Below, in pieces: positions 23,564 to 36,200 of a stretch of 64,000 bases of DNA. This stretch comes from Escallonia rubra (lineage: Eukaryota; Streptophyta; Magnoliopsida; Escalloniales; Escalloniaceae): positions 434,001 to 498,000 of the forward strand of contig JAVXUO010000171.1 in assembly GCA_033065855.1 (NCBI GenBank), given 5' to 3'. The notes beneath the pieces were generated by a model. It was not told the DNA's origin. It saw nothing but the letters and a program-made list of their open reading frames with translations, and did no database searches. The position numbers and the translations under genes are program-made. Numbering within the stretch: position 1 is the stretch's first letter; every line of letters starts with the position of its first letter.

Positions 23564-25419
23564 CCTTATGCAACATCCTGGAATTTTTCGGAACGTTAGA
23601 CATTCGATCGATGACACTAAGATAATTATATAACCCCATAACCAAATGGATAGTAATTATCAAAGCAGCTAAACCTTTAATCAAACAATACTCTCAGTAG
23701 GATTTCATAAATGATACATCAAACTAAGTCTAGAAATTTTTTAAATAATACTCATTACCCGCACAGGGGTTCTAATGATCAATACAAAAATCTAATTCCT
23801 TCGCTTTCGCTCGCTCGGCTCTAATCCATATTCAGGTAACCTACTGCTGGCTATCACCTGCGGAAAGGAAGTCAAAGGGGAGTGAGCTTTTGAGAGCCCA
23901 GTAAAGTCGGACAAAGATTTAAAAATAAGAAAACGATACGGACGATTTGACATTTAAACCAATAGAAAATTTTGAAAGCGGAGAAACATAGCGATTCAAA
24001 ACAATCTTTCTATATACAATCAAATGATAATTTTAAAAGAGTTTTCAAAGAAAACCAAAGCATTTCAATATAAACAAAGGGATGTGTATCAACTCAATTC
24101 CCTTAAATCGATAACCATTTTTTTTTTACACTTTAACTGCAATAAACATAAATAGGAAACGTTGAACATGAGCAGTACAGAAGCAAAGCCACCCCAGCAG
24201 TGCTCGATACGCTTTACATATGCATATGTACACTGACTAGTCCATCTAGGTATTAGTTAAACCCATCCAACAGACCATCTTTATGACACCAACAATACAG
24301 ACCATCCTTATGGCTCCCAAGTTACTAACTCATGTCAACATTGAGAAGAAATAAATAGAATTCAGAATATTTTATGATAATAGAATCGATAAAACAAATG
24401 AGAACAAACAAAGAATTCCAAACGATCGCTTAAGGTTCAAGTTAGGGTTTCATGGACAGTTTCAAAGCAAACATTTTTAATTCAATCATAGAAATCAACA
24501 ATCAATGTATTTTGTAAAACTATTATTATAAACATTTGAAACAGAATAATGAAATGGGGTTCGGAGAGAAATCCTTACCTCGATCCACGCTATGCAATGC
24601 TACGCAACCTCGATTACAATTCTTTGAATAAACCTAGATTGACAATCCACATGTTAGAACATAATCTATACTAATATACTATAAACCTAGTATCAACTAT
24701 CCAAACAGCGCTCACTTCTAATCTCGGAATCGCGCAACTCAAACGGATCCCGCACACGGCTAACCTAACCGAAAATCTTATAATAAATTATACACTCCTT
24801 AACTTGTAATGACACTCTAAAATTTATAATAAATTTCACTAAAATATTTTTATAGCTTAAAATATTAATAAAATTCAGAATATGAATTTTCTGAATTTTT
24901 TGAATATTTTCGAATTAAAATAATTTCTTTAAATACAATAAAAACACAATAATAGCCATAATTACTTCCAGTTGGAAAATAAGACCCATAATTTTTTTCA
25001 CAGCTTTAGAATATGTATGGAAATTAATGAAATCAAAATCAGAAATTAAAAGGCATTAAAAATATTTGTTTTTATATTATTCATTTTTCTAAAAACAATG
25101 CGATACAAAAACTATAGTAAATCAACTCTAAAATTTACGAAACTGAAACTGAGTTGTCCTTGTGATACAAAAACATTACTGAAATTTTTCCAAAACATTT
25201 TCATTAGTTCTAAAGACTCAAAAGAATTTTATGTCTAAACTTTCAGAAAATATTAAAAATACATACGATATCAGAAAATTATGAAAATTTTACTGTAATT
25301 CTAATATTTCCCTAGGATCCTTCCTGTAAATTTTTAACATTTATCGACAAGTGTACAACACCCAACAGCCACGTGGTACAACTGTGCAAGCACAGTGTAC
25401 CACTTTACAGCATAAACCC

Positions 25420-26960
25420 ATCACTGTTCATCATCTTCTTCTTCCTTTCACCTTCTGTCCAACCCAGAACACACTCACCAGCTCACTGTTACTGTTCATG
25501 CAGCTTCACTCTCACCTCTAGCACACTACAACACTCCATTTACATGCATATATGCACATTATATCTACACATTCATTCTTACACTCACAACACTCATAAC
25601 CATGCTGAAAACACCACCCATGAGAGCTACTGCTTCACTTTCCTGCCCAATATACAGACACCATTTTCACTTTGTTTTGTACTCACAAAACCCATTATTC
25701 ACAGAACACTTCCTCACCCCTTAACATACAAATACACATACACTCAAGTTTGCACCCAATACCAATTTGCATACCCTTCCCCTTTCACGGCAGTGGGTCT
25801 TTCCTCCTTCACTTTTCTTTTCTAGCTCTAAAAATTCAAAGTTCACAGCATTACACAGTCTACTCATGGCTGCTTCACTTCTCTCCCATTTCTTGTCCTT
25901 TAACCCATACGACACAATTTCATACACACATTTCATGCATTATACTTCCACCAAAACACCATCTAAGTCACACGCACATCCAAAAAGTCACAGAAAAGTC
26001 ATCCCCACTTCAGTTCACCCCATCAGTCAACCAAGTGTTTAACAAGAACGAAAAACCCAGAGACACAAGCATATTTAAAAAGTCACCAAAGAAACTACTT
26101 CCTATCGACACATTTCCATTTCACAAACCCACAACACACTTGATATTCAAACACTAGCCATGCCTCATTATTTCAGATTGAGAACGATATCTAGTGAACA
26201 AAACCTCATCTTCAATCTCCAACAAAATAATGCAGTCCAAGTACGCCGAACCGTCCTTTGCGACTGCTCTCTTTCTCTCTCCCTGTAAACCCACATACGC
26301 ACACAGTTCACATGCACAACCCAAAAACCCATTTTCTACCTCTCACTACGCTGCACTACCACCCTACAGCCACTGTGTGTTGCCTGCTTTTACACTCATG
26401 CCCAAACTTCTCTTCACAAGTGAAACATTCCCCAGTCCCTCTCCTCGGCAGCCATGGCTGCCTTGCAAACTTAGCCCCTTTTTCTCTCAAACCACACGGT
26501 ACACGGTCACAGCCACCATGGCTGTGACCTACTTGAATCTTCCCACGATCTTATACCCAATACATGCTAAAAGCCTAAAACACACATTTAATACAGCCGA
26601 TTCCCAGCCCCTTTTACTCCCTCTCATATAGACCCAAATGAACTCACACAGACACACCCCCACACAGAGCACCTCACATAGCTCACACCACCTGTACTTC
26701 TTCCACTAAAACACCCACTTATATACAGCACATAAACAACCACAAACACCACTGAATTCACACCAAAAACGTACGGCCATGGTAGTGACTCGTCCTTGCA
26801 CATATATATACACGGATATGCAAACAACAAAACACGCAGCACCTAAGCTCCCTACTCACACACCCCCTCATATACACCCGTTCACGTTCAAGACACTCAT
26901 ATATACTGAAATTTCGCGGCCCTAAACCCAGAATCCTTACGGTTCTCTCATGTCCCCCCA
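25420..26960 (+). repeat. G-poor, C/A/T-rich strand within the LTR-like unit
   Basis: About 1.5 kb with very few G on the plus strand, rich in CACACAC, CCCATT and TTCTCT words. It stays open in several frames (150, 161 and 145 codons), but the translations are low-complexity His/Thr/Pro/Ser-rich and the three frames overlap one another. I read it as composition, not coding. Confidence 0.6.
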
Positions 26961-27223
26961 TTAACCGAACTCTAAAAAAAAATAAGAAAGGAAGCTAGAA
27001 GGAGACTTACCAGAAAAACTAAATCCCGATCGCCGGAAAACTCTTCCTTCGATCTCTTCTCTTCTCTCTCTCCCCCGGTATCTCTCTCTGCCGCAAAAGG
27101 TCTCCAACGAAGCCTAGGACGGCTGATCACTATTCTATAATCTACATATAATAATCCTAATTTGGAACATAAAAGTCATGGCTACTAAGTGATGTGAATA
27201 TACAAGAGACTCAGAAACCCAAA

Positions 27224-30116
27224 GGGAAAATTAGGAAAAAGTGGGTTTTTGGGTAAAATTTTTGGGGATGATGGGTTTGTTTTGAAAACTTGTGAAAAAG
27301 TGGGGCAACTTTTAAAAACTTCTGAAAAATGGGATGACTTGTGAAAAAATGGTTTTTCTTCTAATGATGACTTTTCATTTCCCATGCTATCCCTCCCCCT
27401 GTTTTGTCCCTTTCTTGATGGGAAGATGCGTTGGTGAAAATGTCACCAAGAGCAAGAGAAAACAAAAGGCATGAAGAAGAAGAAGAAGAAGATGGGTAAA
27501 AGTTAACAAGTCTGTGCAGTGGGAGTGGTACACTGTGCTTGCACAGTTGTACCACGTAGCTATGGGGCAATTCTCATAAAATTCTGAAACTTTACAGGAA
27601 TATTTTTAGGACAATTATAGAATTACTGTTAAAATTTCAGATTTTTCTGATATCGTTTAATGTTTTCAATAGTTTTTGAAAGTTCAGTTACTCTAAAATT
27701 AATTTGGAGCTCTTAAAATTCTTAATAAATTCTGGAAAATTTACTTTAATGATTTTATGATGTAAATAAGTTTCTGTTTAAGTTTCGTAATTTTTAGAGT
27801 TGATTTGATACTAATTCCATATCGCATTTGATTTAGAAAAATGGATGATTTTAAAATGGTTTCGTTACTTTTTAAATCCTAATTTCTGTTTCACTATTTT
27901 TCTTATATATTTTGAAGCTATCATGAAAATTACGGGACTCTGATTTGGGCTAGAAGCATTAATTGCTCTTTTTGGGTTTTTTTTTATGGTATTTAAGAAA
28001 ATCGTTTTTAATTTGAAAATATTCAAAAATTCAGAAAATTTATATTGTAACTTGTTATGCTGTTTTAAGGTACAAAACCATTTTATAAGAATTTATTATC
28101 ATTCTAGAGTGTCTTAATGCGTTACAGAGTGTGCAAGGTTATCGGTTAATTAGGTTTAGCTGCTCGAGCAATCCGGTTCGTTTTCGTTTACTTTAAGAGT
28201 GTCAGAGTGAGCAATGATTTAAGCATTATATTAATAGTTTGTGAGGTTAGACTGAATTATAATAATTAATTTTTCCATTTAGGTTAATTCGAGGTTTGAA
28301 CAAAGTTGAATAACAGCGAGCGCATAACCTGGATCGTATTAATGGATTTTTATCCGAACCAAACTCTTCATATTTGATTTCGTACATTCTCTTGATTTGT
28401 TATCGCTATTCTTTTGGATTTTGTTATTTTCATAAAGTCGCATTGTTTGCCTTGAAAACCCTGTTTTGAGCCTTACACGTTTATTGAAAATCCTATTCGA
28501 TGCTCTGTGTTTATTTCTCGTTGTGCATCGATTTAATCATTGTACTATCAATAGGCTTAGAGACTTTTCATCACGTCATTAATGTCATGTATCGATGAGA
28601 ATCAGCATACATGTGCCACTTAAAAATTGGGCATCGAGAGTGAGGGTGCATGGGTTAATATAGGACAAAAAATACTATGATCTCGGACTCTTGTGCCAAT
28701 CAATATGCGTATTTTGATGAATGTCATTTTTCCATCAATTGACCTCATATTAATTAAGCATTAGAACTTCAGTTAGCAAAATGAACCATGTTTAGAAGTT
28801 AGAATTTTTATCATATATGAACTTATTTTGTAATGAAAAGCACCGCGTTTTGTCATCTCTCAATTAGGCCGCATTTTTTCGGCCCAAATATACATGTAGG
28901 TGCTGAGGAGAAAATGATCCGCTTCGGAGTGTGTTTATCGATCAATCATAGAAGCACGGTCTGGGTGAAACTAGTCACTTTCTGCAGAAACACAAGTCAC
29001 TTTCTGCAGAAACACAAGTCATTTTATGCAAAAGTGCATGTCGGATTCTGCCAATGCCCCAGTCTTTTTATGTAAAAATTACGGGGGGCACAAGCGTTGC
29101 TTTTGCTTCGGTGGGACTCCTAAAAAAAGAGGACCTCACTCTGACACTCTTAAAGTAAACGAAAACGAACCGGATTGCTCGAGCAGCTAAACCTAATTAA
29201 CCGATAACCTTGCACACTCTGTAACGCATTAAGACACTCTAGAATGATAATAAATTCTTATAAAATGGTTTTGTACCTTAAAACAGCATAACAAGTTACA
29301 ATATAAATTTTCTGAATTTTTGAATATTTTCAAATTAAAAACGATTTTCTTAAATACCATAAAAAAAACCCAAAAAGAGCAATTAATGCTTCTAGCCCAA
29401 ATCAGAGTCCCATAATTTTCATGATAGCTTCAAAATATATAATAAAAATAGTGAAACAGAAATTAGGATTTAAAAAGTAACGAAACCATTTTAAAATCAT
29501 CCATTTTTCTAAATCAAATGCGATATGGAATTAGTATCAAATCAACTCTAAAAATTACGAAACTTAAACAGAAACTTATTTACATCATAAAATCATTAAA
29601 GCAAATTTTCCAGAATTTATTAAGAATTTTAAGAGCTCCAAATTAATTTTAGAGTAACTGAACTTTCAAAAAATATTGAAAACATTAAACGATATCAGAA
29701 AAATCTGAAATTTTAACAGTAATTCTATAATTGTCCTAAAAATATTCCTGTAAAGTTTCAGAATTTTATGAGATTTGCACGATGCCCCATAGCTACGTGG
29801 TACAACTGTGCCAGCACAGTGTACCACTCCCACTGCACAGACTTGTTAACCTTTACCCATCTTCTTCTTCTTCATGCCTTTTGTTTTCTCTTGGTGACAT
29901 TTTCACCAACGCATCTTCCCATCAAGAAAGGGACAAAACAGGGGGAGGGATAGTATGGGAAAGGAAAAGTCATCATTAGAAGAAAAACCATTTTTTCACA
30001 AGTCATCCCCTTTTTCAGAAGTTTTTAAAAGTTGCCCCACTTTTTCACAAGTTTTCAAAACAAACCCACCATCTCCAAATATTTTACCCAAAAACCCACT
30101 TTTTCCTAATTTTCCC
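27224..30116. repeat. Large inverted repeat, arms ~985 bp, spacer ~920 bp
   Basis: The left arm 27224-28211 is the near-exact reverse complement of the right arm 29135-30116. Outer ends are GGGAAAATTAGGAAAAAGTGGG and its complement. Inner ends are AGAGTGTCAGAGTGAG and its complement. The arms differ at only scattered positions, including a longer GAAGAA run on the left. The spacer ends with TTTCTGCAGAAACACAAGTC-type repeats (about 28978-29060). Flanks are AAACCCAAA on the left and TAACCAAAA on the right, which may be a decayed 9-bp duplication. This looks like a foldback or long-TIR element. Confidence 0.75.
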
Positions 30117-30393
30117 TAACCAAAAAGCCCCCTCAAATTTTATTTGGCTATTCTTATTTTTACCTGAAGCCTTTTTCTTGTTATAAAGAGGTCCACAATA
30201 ATATTCATGATATGCTTTTTCATGCTAGAAATTTTTTAATAGGTTTGCCACATGACCTCGCTTCACTATTCGTCACTAAAAGTTCCAAACATATATATAT
30301 ATATCGATGCTAACTAAAATTCGTCGCTAAAAAAAATACATTTGTAGCTAAAATTTTTAATTAAATCCGAAAAATATCGGGTGTTACACCTTA

Positions 30394-31661
30394 TATATGA
30401 TCTTTGAAAAGAAATCAAAGCATTAGAAAGGGGGCTGTAATGGACGGTCCATTAGCCATTTGGCAGCCCAAGGGCCAAGCCAGTTTCTATTGCGGCGACC
30501 ATTGCACTACAGATAGACGGGGCTGGGTAGAGCCCATCGTCATATAGGGGCTGGCACAAATCTTGCATTCGGTTGATATCATACATTTGTTTCGTTATGT
30601 TCACACATTTTTTGTCACTAAAGACAACATATAAAAGAATTTCTTAACCCAATAAAACATTTGAGAAAAGGGATTTTACTTTTTCAGTTGCATGCCCCTA
30701 TGCGTTTGGGCGTTTAAACTCAAAGTTCATAAAATACGATAGCAAGACGCATTAGCAGATGCCTAAACAAATGTACTAAACTTTCAATTTAGTAGTATCT
30801 AAAAAACAATTTCTTACGGCAACAAAAGAAAACCACAATTGAGAACAAAGGGTTATAGTTTTTCTGATTTAGATACGTCTACGATACATACGAGTATAAA
30901 ACTTATTCTCGCAATGTAATCTGGGTCATGATTGTTTCACGAAAATCGTTTTTTGGAAAAGATTTTTCGCTTTTTTTTTGTGTTAGGCGTGTTTATAATA
31001 AAACTATTTACCGAAAATGTTTACGTACCGTTGTAAAACATGACAAAATTTTCCGAAAACGATTTACCAAAATAAAAACCGTTAGTTGTTTTCCAAAATG
31101 AAGCCCGTCACTTTTCTCCCTAAAGCGTGCCCAACTCCATCGGTTCTCCACTTCTCCATGATGCTGCCTTCTCTACCATTGCTTCTGCTACTTCTGCCTC
31201 TACCATTGCCGCCTCCGCCACCGCCGCGGCCTCTGTCTCTTCCATCGCCGCCTCTGCCTTTGTCCTATCAATATCTTTGATCTTTTTCTTCACTATCTCT
31301 TTTCATTTTGTTCTTCAATCACTGCATGGCTTTGTCTGAGCCCCTCCAACCTGTTGACGGCTCTTCAATTCATTAATCTTTCATTCCGTTTTTGATGTAA
31401 AATCTTGTGAATTTATCATGATCTCATTCATTTGAAATAGATTTGGGTTTTTGTCATTGTTATCTTCTGTAGGTTCATTGCTTTGATATAGCTTATGGTA
31501 TTTCTGTATTGCTATGTTTTGATGTTATCAATTAAGAATCTGAGATGCCATTCTTGTAAAATTTGGCTTTGGCTAGGTCTTCCTGTAATAAGTTCTATTG
31601 AATGAATCTTTGACTTGGGTTTTTAATAGAACTAATCTCTCTAATCTTTGAATTTGGGTTT
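30394..31661. other. No gene recognised
   Basis: Mixed sequence. 30940-31100 is rich in AAAACGATTTT/GGAAAA words like degenerate MITE ends. 31130-31340 has a Ser/Pro/Leu repeat-like composition (CTTCTGCC, CCGCC) in two overlapping frames with no domain. A (AT)n run lies at 30291-30303, just before this stretch. Confidence 0.45.
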
Positions 31662-34070
31662 GGGAAAATTAGGAAAAAGTGGGTTTTTGGGTAAAATATT
31701 TGGGGTTGGTGGTTTTTTTTTGGGAAATTGTGAAAAGAGGGGGGGTAACTTTGAAATCTCTGAAAAGTGGGTTGGGTTGAAAAAAAATGGGTTTTTTGAA
31801 ACTCACTATTTCCCCTTCCCCAAAATACCCTTCCCCGCCCAACTCTTCTCCCCCAATCCCTTCAGACCCCTCCCCCTCCAAAATTCTGCCTACCCCAACT
31901 CCACCCCCCACCCTGCTGCTGTAACACCAGTAGTGTAAACCCATTTTGAGTATAACCATGAGTGCATGAGTGTAGTGTAATGTGTGTATGTGAGTGCTAT
32001 GTGTGGTGATGTGTGTGTGAACCTGTGTGTGTGTATGTAATATATATCCACGAAGTGGTGTTACAGAGGAAGGAGAATGAGATGAAAATGGGGAGCAAGG
32101 GAAGCTGCGTGAACAGTAACCACGAAGTGGTGTTACAGAGGAAGGAGAATGAGATGAAAATGGGGAGCAAAGGAAGCTGCGTGAACAGTAACCACGAGCT
32201 GGTGGAGAGAAAGAAAAGAAAGGAAGAAGAAGAGAACCGAGCGGGTATTTGAGTTAGCGTTAAGTTTTGCACGTGCATATGTTAACGCAGGCTTATCGTT
32301 AGCAAGTGAAAATTTACAGTATAATACATTTGACCATATTAGAATTCTTGGCAAAGTTTTATAATTTTCTGAGATCGTATGAATTTTTAGTATTTTCTGT
32401 AATTTCAGATTTGGAAAATTCTTTTGGAGCCTTTAAACCCAGAAAATGTTCTGGGAAAAATTAGAGTAATGTTCTTATGGTATAAATAAGACTTAGTTTG
32501 AATTTGATGATTTTTGGAGTTGTTTTGCTATGATTTCCATATCGCATTGGTTTTAGCAAAACGAAAAATCTAAAAATATTTTTACGTCTTTTAAATTCTG
32601 ATTTTTATTTCTATAATTTTTATATATACTTTAATGTTCCATTAAATATTATGGGACTTATTTTGCAGCTGGAAGTAATTATGGCTATTATTGGGTTTTC
32701 ATTGTATTTAAAGAAATTATTTTAATTCGAAAATATTCAAAAATTCAGAAAATGCATATTTTGACTTTTAATAATATTTTAAGCTATAAGAGTATTTTAG
32801 TATAAATTATTATAAATTCTAGAGTGTCGGTACCCGTTAAGGAGTGTATAGGATTTTTTGTCAGGTTGGCCGTGTGCGAGAACTGTTTTGAGTGCGCGAT
32901 TTTCAGAGAGAGTGGGTACGCAGTGGGTAGTTGCCCACCCCCAGTAGCGTTATCTACTTACCAAATGGGGAACTAGTTTTGCACAGGAAATTCAGGCGGT
33001 GGTTTTGAAAAGCGTTTGCAAGACATCTCGTGTTTCCTGAAGGGGAAATAGTCTATTCACATATATTAGTACTAGGTTGGCTTAATTGGCCTGAATAGGG
33101 TAAGTTGGTACACTTCCACTATTGCCAGAAACCCAGACAATGGATGTTACAGTTTTTTTCGGTTTGTGTTACTATTCATCACATGTCATGTCTTAATATT
33201 CATTCACATGTCATGTGCCCAAAAAAATTCATCCAGACAATGGAAGTGCTCGTCTAGTTTACGTGCGAATATTGGGGTCCCATGAACAACAAGGAAGTGG
33301 AAGTGTAGGCGCAAACGGATCGTGGTGGCACCAGTCGGTTTGTGCGAAAACAACAGTCAATTTCTGCGAAAACACCAATCGATTTCTGCAAAAACACCAG
33401 TCGATTTCTGCAAACGTGCTCGTCGGATTGTGCGGATGCGCAAGTCAATTTATGCAAAAGTTAGCATATGGGGTTCGGGCCCCGCAAGAAAAACGATCTC
33501 GGCGGGACCACTACATATGTGAACAGTAACCACTTCGTGCTTACTGTTCACGCAGCTTCCCTTGCTCCCCATTTTCATCTCATTCTCCTTCCTCTGTAAC
33601 ACCACTTCGTGGTTACTGTTCACGCAGCTTCCCTTGCTCCCCATTTTCATCTCATTCTCCTTCCTCTGTAACACCACTTCGTGGATATATATTACATACA
33701 CACACACAGGTTCACACACACATCACCACACATAGCACTCACATACACACATTACACTACACTCATGCACTCATGGTTACACTCAAAATGGGTTTACACT
33801 ACTGGTGTTACAGCAGCAGGGTGGGGGGTGGAGTGGGGGTAGGCAGAATTTTGGAGGGGGAGGGGTCTGAAGGGATTGGGGGAGAAGAGTTGGGCGGGGA
33901 AGGGTATTTTGGGGAAGGGGAAATAGTGAGTTTCAAAAAACCCATTTTTTTTCAACCCAACCCACTTTTCAGAGATTTCAAAGTTACCCCCCCTCTTTTC
34001 ACAATTTCCCAAAAAAAAACCACCAACCCCAAAAATTTTACCCAAAAATCCACTTTTTCCTAATTTTCCC
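31662..34070. repeat. Second large inverted repeat, arms 540 bp, spacer ~1.33 kb
   Basis: Arms 31662-32201 and 33531-34070 are near-identical reverse complements with the same outer ends as the previous unit (GGGAAAATTAGGAAAAAGTGGG). Each arm holds two tandem copies of a 69-bp unit containing GAAGTGGTGTTACAGAGGAA. The spacer carries LTR-type sequence in inverted orientation next to the left arm (about 32230-32900). Near the right arm is a block of AATTTCTGCGAAAACACCA-type repeats (33350-33455) that resembles the spacer of the first unit. No 9-bp duplication is evident (TTTGGGTTT and TACAAATTT flank it). Confidence 0.75.
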
Positions 34071-35035
34071 TACAAATTTTCCTTAACAGATTGCTTATTC
34101 GTTTTGGGGGTGGATGGTTGTTTTTCTCTTGAGATAACGTTGAATGTCTCATATTTACTCGTTCGACGTAATCCACTTCGGAATGGAACTAGAGCTGTAT
34201 AACAAACGGGCTCATCCAGATATTTTGTTATGTTTTTCTTTAGGCTTCCACCTGTTTGATGATGCGGCCATTAATCACGTCTTCCATTTTTGTTCGGCTT
34301 CAATTGGGAAATCACTTCAGTCAAAAGCTTGCATTATATCACTGTTCCCTGAGCTTCAGATCTTTGGTGTTTAAATTTTAGAGATACTTATAGGGTAGCA
34401 ATAGTTTCGGAAGTTCAATAAGTGATTCATCAAGCAGTGATGTAGCTCTCATTCTTTATTCACTATACAAGTTCTGATACACTTGCCAATCTAATTGAAG
34501 TATGAGTTGCAAATGCTGAGAGATGTGTGCCTAAGGAATTAGGTGATACCAACTTCAAACCACTCAATGGTGCCCACTGTTATTCCTCAAATGTCTGCGC
34601 CCACTTTTGATAGTTCTACTGATTCATTGAAAGAAGTACATAATATAAATGCATCTCTTCTAACTTTTTCAAGCCCACTGTTGATATTTGTCTGTGGGGG
34701 GCAGATTTCTTCTGTTGCATCTTCCCCCCATTGTGCAAGCCTACTGCGTGCCTTCTTTTCTTTTTGCTTTCTCAGGTTTAGCGCACAGGTTTAGCTCTTG
34801 ACTTGGGAATATTCTACGACTCTTCTTTAAACCTCCATGTACCATCCCTTCACCTGCAATAGAAGGCTGCATATCTGAGGCCTTGTTTGCTAAAGGTAGT
34901 AACTACATGCATTAGGAGCTTTGCCATCTCCAGACTTCACTAGTGATAGTGTCATGTAAGCACGTGTACTGTTTATTTCCCCTGCTTCTTTCCTTTTTTC
35001 TTCTCATTTTCCATTTCTTTTTCTCCTTGTCCAGA
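34071..35035. other. No gene recognised; transcribed-looking sequence
   Basis: Short frames at 34144-34374 (+) and 34543-34794 (+) with balanced composition, but no domain I recognise. TTTCTTTAG and TTTGCTTTCTCAG acceptor-like sites occur, so exon remnants of a host gene are possible. Not strong enough to model. Confidence 0.35.
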
Positions 35036-35039
35036 ATTA

Positions 35040-35246
35040 ATAATAGTATCATAATGCATTTTGCTAAGAAATGGTTCACTACACTTGCTCAAGATACTAT
35101 CCATTACGTGATGTAATATATACTCTGGCGACAAGTTTTTTTGTCCCCCCACATGTTGCCTAATCTTTGCATTTACAAGTGCTCTTGTAGGGATTCCATG
35201 TCTAAAATCTTTTCACTATAGCAAAATGCATTATTGATACTATTAT
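35040..35246. mobile_element. Small MITE-like inverted-repeat unit, ~207 bp
   Basis: The left end TAATAGTATCATAATGCATTTTGC pairs with the right end GCAAAATGCATTATTGATACTATTA, with one extra base in the right arm. A direct repeat AGAATTAATAATA lies just outside both ends (about 35034 and 35261), at unequal distances. The size and long TIR suit a MITE. The superfamily is not clear. Confidence 0.6.
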
Positions 35247-35936
35247 ACACTAATGCTAGAATTAATAATACATACACAATGAAAAGTGAAACCAAAAAGA
35301 TAACCCTAGAGGGGGGGTGAATAGGGTTTTAAGACTACTTTAAAAAATAACAAACAGCAAACATCAATCTCAATAACTTAAATAAGCAAACAACCAATCT
35401 CAACACAAATGTAAAACGATAATGTAAAGAGAGAAGGGTTCAGAGATACTTGACAATGAGATTTAAATGGTTTGCCTTGATATACCCTCAAGTCTACGTC
35501 CACCTCTTCAAGGAAGTCCCTTGAAAGGCCCTAGAATCCACTAGTATGATCTTCCTTACGGGTCAAGATCGAACCTCTTACAATCCCTTGATGCTATGCT
35601 CACATCAAGAACAAGCTTTGACAAACCCAAAGCTCCAAAGCTTGACAACCCCAAGCTTTGATACAAGAACCTTTAGATGAAGAATTGTGTACAAGATTTC
35701 ACTCTCAATAAGTAGATGAGTACAAGTTGAAGCACTAGAACAAGAGAGATGAGTGTATGATGACTTATGAAAGTGTATATCTCTCAAATGTAAGCTAACA
35801 ATAAATGCTCTCTTGAAATGGATGAGAAATCAATGAAAACCAAGAGAGATTGAACAATTGCTTTTGATATTTGAGAATATGAAAGATAAGAGAGCTTTGA
35901 ATGCAATTGATGAATCAAAACAATGCCCAAAATGAG

Positions 35937-35944
35937 TATTTATA
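35937..35944 (-). promoter_or_regulatory. TATA box of the Sirevirus-type LTR
   Basis: The minus strand reads CCTCTATAAATACTC, a strong plant TATA box, about 65 bases downstream of the palindrome cluster. Confidence 0.6.
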
Positions 35945-36006
35945 GAGGTGGGAATAAATATGACCGTTTGGAGTTAGGTGGACCATTAAATGCGCCAAAC
36001 GGTAAA

Positions 36007-36200
36007 TGCAGTCGACTGCAATGTCCCATTGCAGTCGACTATATTCCCAAAGTAGCCGTTGGAAATTCAAATTTCCAACTTGCAGTCGACTGTAATCCAA
36101 TGCAGTCGACTGTAATAGGCTACTGGAAATATTGCAGTCGACTGTAATACCTCACTGCCCAACTTGCAGTCGACTGCATTCCAATGCAATCGACTGCATT
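36007..36200. repeat. CAGTCGACTG palindrome cluster
   Basis: Seven or eight copies of TGCAGTCGACTGCA or TGCAGTCGACTGTA, one mutated to TGCAATCGACTGCA, within 195 bases. They lie upstream of the LTR TATA box on the minus strand. Such clusters are a known signature of Sirevirus LTRs and are candidate regulatory sites. Confidence 0.85.

Larger units (their letters stand above)
23569..30388 (+). mobile_element. LTR-like unit TGCAACATCC...GGGTGTTACA with TSD CCTTA, internally rearranged
   Basis: The 5' end TGCAACATCC (a variant of TGTAACACCC) and 3' end CGGGTGTTACA are flanked by identical CCTTA at 23564-23568 and 30389-30393, as for a Ty3/gypsy LTR or a short element. Inside, the same LTR-type sequence appears three times: plus-oriented and diverged at about 24560-25410, inverted at about 27500-28500, and plus again at about 29135-29850. 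All copies share a CACGTGGTACAACTGTGC-type motif. There is no gag or pol. A solo LTR later invaded by, or rearranged with, an inverted-repeat element of the same family is the simplest reading. The exact history cannot be settled by eye. Confidence 0.6.

Noticed and set aside
25373-26631. Plus-strand frames of 150, 161 and 145 codons
   Set aside because: They overlap in different frames and encode low-complexity His/Thr/Pro/Ser strings, which follow from the G-poor composition.
31086-31339. Leu/Pro-rich and Ala/Ser-rich small proteins
   Set aside because: They are two overlapping frames of one CT/GCC-repeat stretch; no domain, no support.
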